Source: Photobacterium obscurum
GTDB lineage: Bacteria > Pseudomonadota > Gammaproteobacteria > Enterobacterales > Vibrionaceae
Direction of reading: 5' to 3'
NCBI RefSeq assembly: GCF_026191635.1
Contig: NZ_JAKRRW010000005.1
Span: 248,001-312,000, forward strand
DNA length: 64,000 nt
This document shows, piece by piece, positions 59,812-64,000 of the stretch (positions are counted from its first letter, which is position 1; the number at the start of each line of letters is the position of its first letter). The notes under the pieces are model-generated. The model had not been told where the DNA came from. It saw only the letters and a program-made list of their open reading frames with translations, and made no database searches. The position numbers and the translations under genes are program-made.

Positions 59812-60210
59812 ATGAGTTTAGTTAAAGTTCAAAACAAAGCCCTTCAGAAGTTAATGATGCCGGCGTATCAGCACGGTGTGCAGCCGGATATCGCCTTCTC
59901 TCCTGGTAAAGGTGGGCTAGCTGCCCGTTTGCACCGGTATTCACTACATCATGATTTAAGCAAATTCGATGCTGGAGCTAGAGTCACAATCTCTCGTCTG
60001 AGCAAGTGTTGCATGTTCCTCTGTGCGAATGCACCGTTGGAATTAAAGGCTTCTTACGAGATGACGTTACTTGGCTGTTATCAATTCGCGGGTTATTTGA
60101 CACCAACCGAGCACGCAAGCCACGACACATCCTTGTATTGTTATCAGTTTCATTCCAATACATGGCTTACTGACGAGCAGCTAATGCGTCTGGTTGTTGA
60201 TTTTGATTAG
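59812..60210 (+). CDS. Hypothetical protein
   Basis: 132 residues. The ATG at 59812 follows a GGGGGTG ribosome site. The sequence has no membrane segment or signal and includes AARLHRYSLHHDLSKFDAGA and an aromatic/Cys-rich centre (SKCCMFLCANAP, LLGCYQFAGYLT). I do not recognise the family. The position beside the origin region suggests a conserved gene but gives no function. Confidence 0.65.
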   Translation: MSLVKVQNKALQKLMMPAYQHGVQPDIAFSPGKGGLAARLHRYSLHHDLSKFDAGARVTISRLSKCCMFLCANAPLELKASYEMTLLGCYQFAGYLTPTEHASHDTSLYCYQFHSNTWLTDEQLMRLVVDFD

Positions 60211-60220
60211 GTAAAAAATA

Positions 60221-60238
60221 GCCCCGAAGACCGGGGCA
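60221..60238 (-). terminator. Minus-strand terminator without an annotated upstream gene
   Basis: On the minus strand, GCCCCG-GTCTT-CGGGGC is followed by TATTTTTT. There is no recognised minus-strand gene ahead of it, which suggests a small transcript from about 60450. It also overlaps the end of the hypothetical gene's 3' region. Confidence 0.7.
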
Positions 60239-60862
60239 AGTTGGACTAAATAATTGCTGTTCAATCGGGGGGAAGTAACAGCAATGGATAATGTGCAGTC
60301 CGAGGTTACTTACTCTATATTTGCGAATAATGTGCCAATTCTCCACCTGTGCTTGAAAGCTCATAACCTTCTGATATATAACGGTTTATTTCCATTTGCT
60401 GTTTGTCGCTAAAATTGGCATGGGTATTTTACTACCCATACACAAAAAAATCGGTGTCACAAAGTACCCATTTTGTTTTAGCTCGGTTGTTATTCAGTGC
60501 GGCTTGATATGTTGAAGTCATTAAATTTTGCTTTAATGGCTCACTTGTCAGCAATGGATCTATCCAGGGTTTGTCCCTCAATGATGTTCATCACCATTTC
60601 GATTGCTAACGGTATTTTGGACCAAAAACGATGGTGGAAATAATTAAGGGACATGCCCTTGGGCCGCTCGCTGTTCCGCTTAACGGGACATATGTTTGTC
60701 TATGTATCGTTTCTTACAATTGTGGGCTAAATTGCTCACAGTTCTGTGACTTAGCGTGTACATACTGCGGCTCTGGTTAGGTTAATATGGGTTTTTAAGT
60801 ACGGTTGCTCGTTATTCGATGCCGGGCTAAAGCGTACAACCGGGTTAGTGTTAGGAGTTCTT
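60239..60862. other. Intergenic region with a possible small transcript
   Basis: The left half (60239-60450) may encode a small RNA or a 26-codon ORF on the minus strand (60315-60395, starting MEINRYISEGYEL) ending at the terminator at 60221. A perfect inverted repeat ATGGGTA/TACCCAT lies at 60420-60439. The right half holds no gene and should carry the promoter of the DUF342 gene. Confidence 0.4.
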
Positions 60863-62533
60863 ATGCCGCAACAGCTTCTTCAGCTGTCTCCAGATGGTCA
60901 AACGGTTTGTCTGTTTGTGACATCAGATCATGAAAAGCTTGAAACCCCTGATACCCAGTTTTCGCGTAGTGATATTGCAAGGCAATTGGCTGAAGTTGGC
61001 GCAAGCAGCTTTTATCTTTTTGAAAACGCAATCGATTCCGCTTTAGAGCGACTTAACTCCCCCTCTATTAATGCAGATAACGAACCAGAACCTCAGCAAA
61101 TTGTTATTGCCGAGCGCCGTGATGCTAGCCTGATGATCAAAACAGAGGCTGATTTGATGAAGGCATCTATTACGGTTGTAGGCGCTTATGGTGGGACGCC
61201 GATTAAGGGGCCGATGCTGATTAATGCCCTAAAAGAAAATAATATTGTTAAAGGAATCCGTAAAACCCAGTTGCAAGCGTTACTGGCTAAGTCTCGTCAG
61301 CTACCACCGGGTCACAAGCTCACCTTGCCTGTCGCTTTTGGCCGTTTGCCTTCACATGGCACTGATACGGTGTTTAAGCCTTTGGTTGAAGATGCCTGCC
61401 ATCGTATTTTGCGTCCACAATCACTGGAGGACGGTAAGGTCGACATGCGCGACCTAGGTGAAATCATTACTGTTAAACCCGGGCAGCCGATAATGAAGCG
61501 TATTCCAGCAACCCCCGGTATTGCAGGTTTTAATGTCCTAGGAAAGGAAATGGAAGCCATTCCGGGGAAAGAGCATGATTATATCCCAGGTGAAGGGACA
61601 GAAATCAGCGAAAGTGATGATCAGTTGCTGGTTGCGACGAAGGCGGGCATGCCAGTGAGGAAAGAGTATGGGATGCAGATTGATGATGCGCTGACTCTCC
61701 AGGGCGTTAATGTTGCGACTGGGCACATTAACTTTGATGGTAGTGTACTGATCACCGGTGATGTAACGCCTGGGATGAAAGTCAGTGCCAGCGGCAATAT
61801 AACGGTCACTGGGTTTGTTGAACTAGGTACACTGAAGGCCGGCGGTGATATCGCGGTAATTAAAGGTATTATTGGTCGACAGCAGGAAGGGAAGCACCTT
61901 GGCTGTTATTTGCAGGCTGGCGGCAAGGTGACAAGCAAGTTTGCTCAATTTGTTGAGATTGATGCTGGCGAGGATGTCAGCTTCTCTCTCCATGCGCTAC
62001 ACTGCATCATCCGAGCTCAGGGAGAAGTCAGTGTTATTGATGAAGCGAAGCGCCATGGAACCCTGAGTGGCGGATACGTTGAAGCAGGATACAGTGTGAG
62101 TGCGCTGAATATTGGTGCGCTTGCTGGAGTCCCGACAGAAATCGTTGCATTTAGTAAGTATTCCGATATACGTGATCAGCTACATACGGCTTATCATGCT
62201 GCCGAACATGAACAAGAACAGCTCGGCAAAATAAAAGAAGCCCAGCTGAAGTTACTCCAGATCCCCAGTGACAAGCGTCCTCCTGAGCTGATTGATAAAG
62301 TCAAAGATACGGCCCATATTCATAAACACAGACTGAAAGAACTTAAATCAACCTACTTGAAGCTAAAGAGCGAATATGAGGAGCTCTTGAGTCATGTTGC
62401 GATCACAGCACACAGCCGTCTGTTCTCAGGGGTTGCTTGTCAGGTCGAGAAGGAAAAATTGAATATCCTACAAGAACATGGCCCATCAAAGCTTCAATGT
62501 ATGGAACGTTCTTTACAACGTTTCTCTCTCTAA
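60863..62533 (+). CDS. FapA/DUF342 family protein
   Basis: 556 residues from the ATG at 60863, chosen because TTAGGAGTTCTT precedes it. A GTG fifteen bases upstream only overlaps the ribosome site. The DUF342/FapA region spans about 125-430 and includes VFKPLVEDACHRILRPQSLE, a repeated beta-helix (VTPGMKVSASGNITVTGFVE) and GGYVEAGYSVSALNIG. The C-terminal 110 residues are a coiled-coil (AAEHEQEQLGKIKEAQLKLL onward). The molecular role is poorly known. In other species relatives occur with flagellar or polar-organisation genes. Confidence 0.85.
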   Translation: MPQQLLQLSPDGQTVCLFVTSDHEKLETPDTQFSRSDIARQLAEVGASSFYLFENAIDSALERLNSPSINADNEPEPQQIVIAERRDASLMIKTEADLMKASITVVGAYGGTPIKGPMLINALKENNIVKGIRKTQLQALLAKSRQLPPGHKLTLPVAFGRLPSHGTDTVFKPLVEDACHRILRPQSLEDGKVDMRDLGEIITVKPGQPIMKRIPATPGIAGFNVLGKEMEAIPGKEHDYIPGEGTEISESDDQLLVATKAGMPVRKEYGMQIDDALTLQGVNVATGHINFDGSVLITGDVTPGMKVSASGNITVTGFVELGTLKAGGDIAVIKGIIGRQQEGKHLGCYLQAGGKVTSKFAQFVEIDAGEDVSFSLHALHCIIRAQGEVSVIDEAKRHGTLSGGYVEAGYSVSALNIGALAGVPTEIVAFSKYSDIRDQLHTAYHAAEHEQEQLGKIKEAQLKLLQIPSDKRPPELIDKVKDTAHIHKHRLKELKSTYLKLKSEYEELLSHVAITAHSRLFSGVACQVEKEKLNILQEHGPSKLQCMERSLQRFSL

Positions 62534-62540
62534 ACCTTCT

Positions 62541-62555
62541 ATTTACACTGTAAAT
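62541..62555. promoter_or_regulatory. parS2: parS2 centromere site 5
   Basis: TTTACA-C-TGTAAA at 62542-62554, 8 bases after the stop of the DUF342 gene. Confidence 0.85.
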
Positions 62556-62620
62556 CTCAATGTCATCCTCATTAATGAAAAATGACACGTCCCTGAAAAC
62601 AGATGAACAATTTTGCGATC

Positions 62621-62653
62621 AAAAAAGCCATTTACACTGTAAATGGCTTTTTT
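62621..62653. terminator. parS2: Bidirectional terminator containing parS2 site 6
   Basis: AAAAAAGCCATTTACA, a single C, then its exact complement form a 33-base hairpin with 16-bp arms. The outer part (AAAAAAGCC / GGCTTTTTT) is a classical bidirectional terminator between convergent genes. The inner part is exactly the parS2 palindrome TTTACA-C-TGTAAA (62631-62643). Confidence 0.85.
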
Positions 62654-62689
62654 GATATCGCCGTAATGATACAAAATGCTCACCCTAAA

Positions 62690-64000
62690 TTAGCGCTCAG
62701 CAATGATCGGTTTGTCATTTCGTCCCTGCTCATTGTTGTTCTTCTTGTGGGTAGTTTTGTTTTTATGCTCGATGATGAAGCCCTGGAACCCGCTGACAAA
62801 TAGATCGGATAAGCGTTCAAGTTGGGTTTCGGTTTCAACTCGCGTGGCAATGGTAATGATATTCAGGCTGTGAGCTGTGCGAGATATTGATGACAAGACA
62901 CCTGACTTCGTTTGGTCATTGAGCTGATGGGTATAGGCAAAATCAATTTTGACATAATCCGGGCGAAATTCGGTTAGATAGTCCAGTGACTTAAAATGAC
63001 GGCCGTAATTATCGACACCAAATCTGAACTTATAAAACCGGATAGCCGAGCATAGCAGGCCGGTTGAGTCCGGATGGCGTACAAAGGATGACTCTGATAG
63101 CTCGAAGAACAGGCGCGATGACAGCGCTTGGTTTCTTTCCATTGCCTGGCTGAGCCAGCGAATAAATGCCGGGTCGTTGGCACTACTGTTGGTGATATTG
63201 ATAGCAAGTGGGCCGAGTTGGTGGTCGGCATTGAGTCGGTTGATCAGTTGGGCGACGACATGGCGGTCAAACAAACTGCCGACACCTAAGTCTTCAATTG
63301 CCCCGAGAAACTGACTGGCAGTATAAACCTCACCGCGCTTTTTGATTGCGGTGAAAACCTCGTGCTGATAAATCCCGTTGTTGTCATTGACTACCGGTTG
63401 GTAATGGTAGGTGAAGTAATCATTATCAATGGCTTCTAACAGCAGCGATTTCCACTGCTGTTTACCCAGTGCGGTATGGGCCGAGGACTCTTCAATAAGT
63501 GCAATTGGCCGTTGAGGCGTAAGCGCGGCTTTGGTTAGCGCATTATCAAGTTGGCTTAGTAAGGTGCTCGACGTTGATGATTGGTTATTCATTAACAGGC
63601 CGACATGGGCGGTTTGCGGATCGTCGGATGAACTGGTTGTCGCTAATTCATCAATAACGGATAACATGGTTTCTCCGACAATTCTTAACTTTTCGGCACT
63701 AATGTTCGGCGCAAGCAGCGCGAACTCGTCATAAGAGAGTCGCGCAAGGGTGATGTCACTATAAATGATTCCCTCGTTGAGTCCTGTTGCTATGTGTTTT
63801 ACCAGCTGATCGCCAGCATCAAATCCCTGGTAGCGGTAGCAGTCATCGATGATGGTCGTTTTCAGTAATGCTAACCCACCTTTGTGCGATTTTGACAACC
63901 ACGAATTTAACTGGTTGATGAAAAAGCTACGGTTGCCTAACCCGGACACGGAATCGCGGTAGGCTTGCTCTCTGAGTTTTACGGCCTCCCTAGCTTGCGC
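62690..64000 (-). CDS. LapD-like degenerate GGDEF-EAL c-di-GMP receptor, cut by the right edge
   Basis: The frame is open to the right end of the window (REAVKLREQAYRDSVSGLGN), so the N-terminal sensor part is missing; about 437 residues are visible. The GGDEF domain reads LSYDEF in place of GGDEF. The EAL domain begins HYQPVVN and reads HEVFTAI in place of the EAL motif, so neither cyclase nor phosphodiesterase activity is expected. This double degeneration and the AYRD-x-SGLGNR entry resemble LapD, which binds c-di-GMP and controls the periplasmic protease LapG and adhesin release. No lapG was seen in the window. Confidence 0.75.
   Translation of the reverse strand, partial: AQAREAVKLREQAYRDSVSGLGNRSFFINQLNSWLSKSHKGGLALLKTTIIDDCYRYQGFDAGDQLVKHIATGLNEGIIYSDITLARLSYDEFALLAPNISAEKLRIVGETMLSVIDELATTSSSDDPQTAHVGLLMNNQSSTSSTLLSQLDNALTKAALTPQRPIALIEESSAHTALGKQQWKSLLLEAIDNDYFTYHYQPVVNDNNGIYQHEVFTAIKKRGEVYTASQFLGAIEDLGVGSLFDRHVVAQLINRLNADHQLGPLAINITNSSANDPAFIRWLSQAMERNQALSSRLFFELSESSFVRHPDSTGLLCSAIRFYKFRFGVDNYGRHFKSLDYLTEFRPDYVKIDFAYTHQLNDQTKSGVLSSISRTAHSLNIITIATRVETETQLERLSDLFVSGFQGFIIEHKNKTTHKKNNNEQGRNDKPIIAER

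Noticed and set aside
60167..60364. 65-codon minus-strand ORF
   Set aside because: It runs through the terminator hairpin and into the 3' end of the hypothetical gene, and its translation is Pro/Gln-rich without pattern. A shorter frame in the same area is mentioned as a weak candidate instead.

Overview
The window comes from the secondary chromosome of a member of the Vibrionaceae, most like Photobacterium, Grimontia or Enterovibrio in composition and gene content. The decisive evidence lies at 50.6-56.2 kb. It holds an RctB-type initiator gene, an origin with six GATC-bearing iterons at an exact 23-bp pitch, one perfect DnaA box, parA2-parB2, and six copies of the 13-bp palindrome TTTACANTGTAAA, the known Vibrio chromosome II centromere (parS2). 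No insertion sequence, prophage, integron or CRISPR array was seen.

Layout. 0-1 kb: the 3' end of an unidentified gene and a small secreted protein. 1-18.4 kb: a complete aryl polyene (APE) pigment cluster, seventeen tightly packed minus-strand genes (apeC to apeR plus an aromatic amino acid ammonia-lyase) and a divergent methyltransferase (apeB). 18.4-24.8 kb: a lipoprotein hydrolase, a Ser-Thr-Gly tRNA operon, a periplasmic asparaginase, HspQ, and a two-gene unit of a binding-protein lipoprotein and a membrane adenylate cyclase. 24.9-27.8 kb: divergent from the cyclase, a Na+/H+ antiporter with two cyclic-nucleotide-binding domains. 28-32.2 kb: single metabolic genes, including an unusual D-Ala-D-Ala ligase paralogue, a second peptide deformylase and dodecin. 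32.2-37.5 kb: an ion-transport block (CPA2 antiporter, Ca2+-type P-type ATPase) with two very small membrane proteins. 37.7-43.5 kb: the full agmatine deiminase pathway (deiminase, antiporter, carbamate kinase, TetR regulator, putrescine carbamoyltransferase). 43.6-50.4 kb: an RND efflux pair and a patatin-type surface phospholipase. 50.6-56.2 kb: replication and partition functions. 56.5-64 kb: tmcA, a PHP phosphatase, a FapA/DUF342 protein and a LapD-like c-di-GMP receptor cut by the right edge.

How the genes work together. The APE genes form one assembly line: starter supply by the lyase and ligase, two carrier proteins, ketosynthases, ketoreductase and dehydratases, then acyl and glycosyl transfer and LolA/MMPL export. 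The agmatine genes convert agmatine to putrescine, CO2, ammonia and ATP. A perfect FNR-type box lies in the divergent agmatine promoter region and another upstream of the P-type ATPase, which suggests that the 32-43 kb block is tuned to oxygen limitation. RctB, the iterons, the 39-mer-like elements and parABS2 form the maintenance core of the replicon.

The most interesting candidates are: (1) the apparent binding protein, adenylate cyclase and cNMP-binding Na+/H+ antiporter circuit at 21.8-27.8 kb; (2) a parS2 centromere site built exactly into a bidirectional terminator at 62621-62653; (3) the Ddl paralogue with two of its three active-site triad residues replaced; and (4) a 26-residue membrane protein overlapping the end of the CPA2 antiporter gene.
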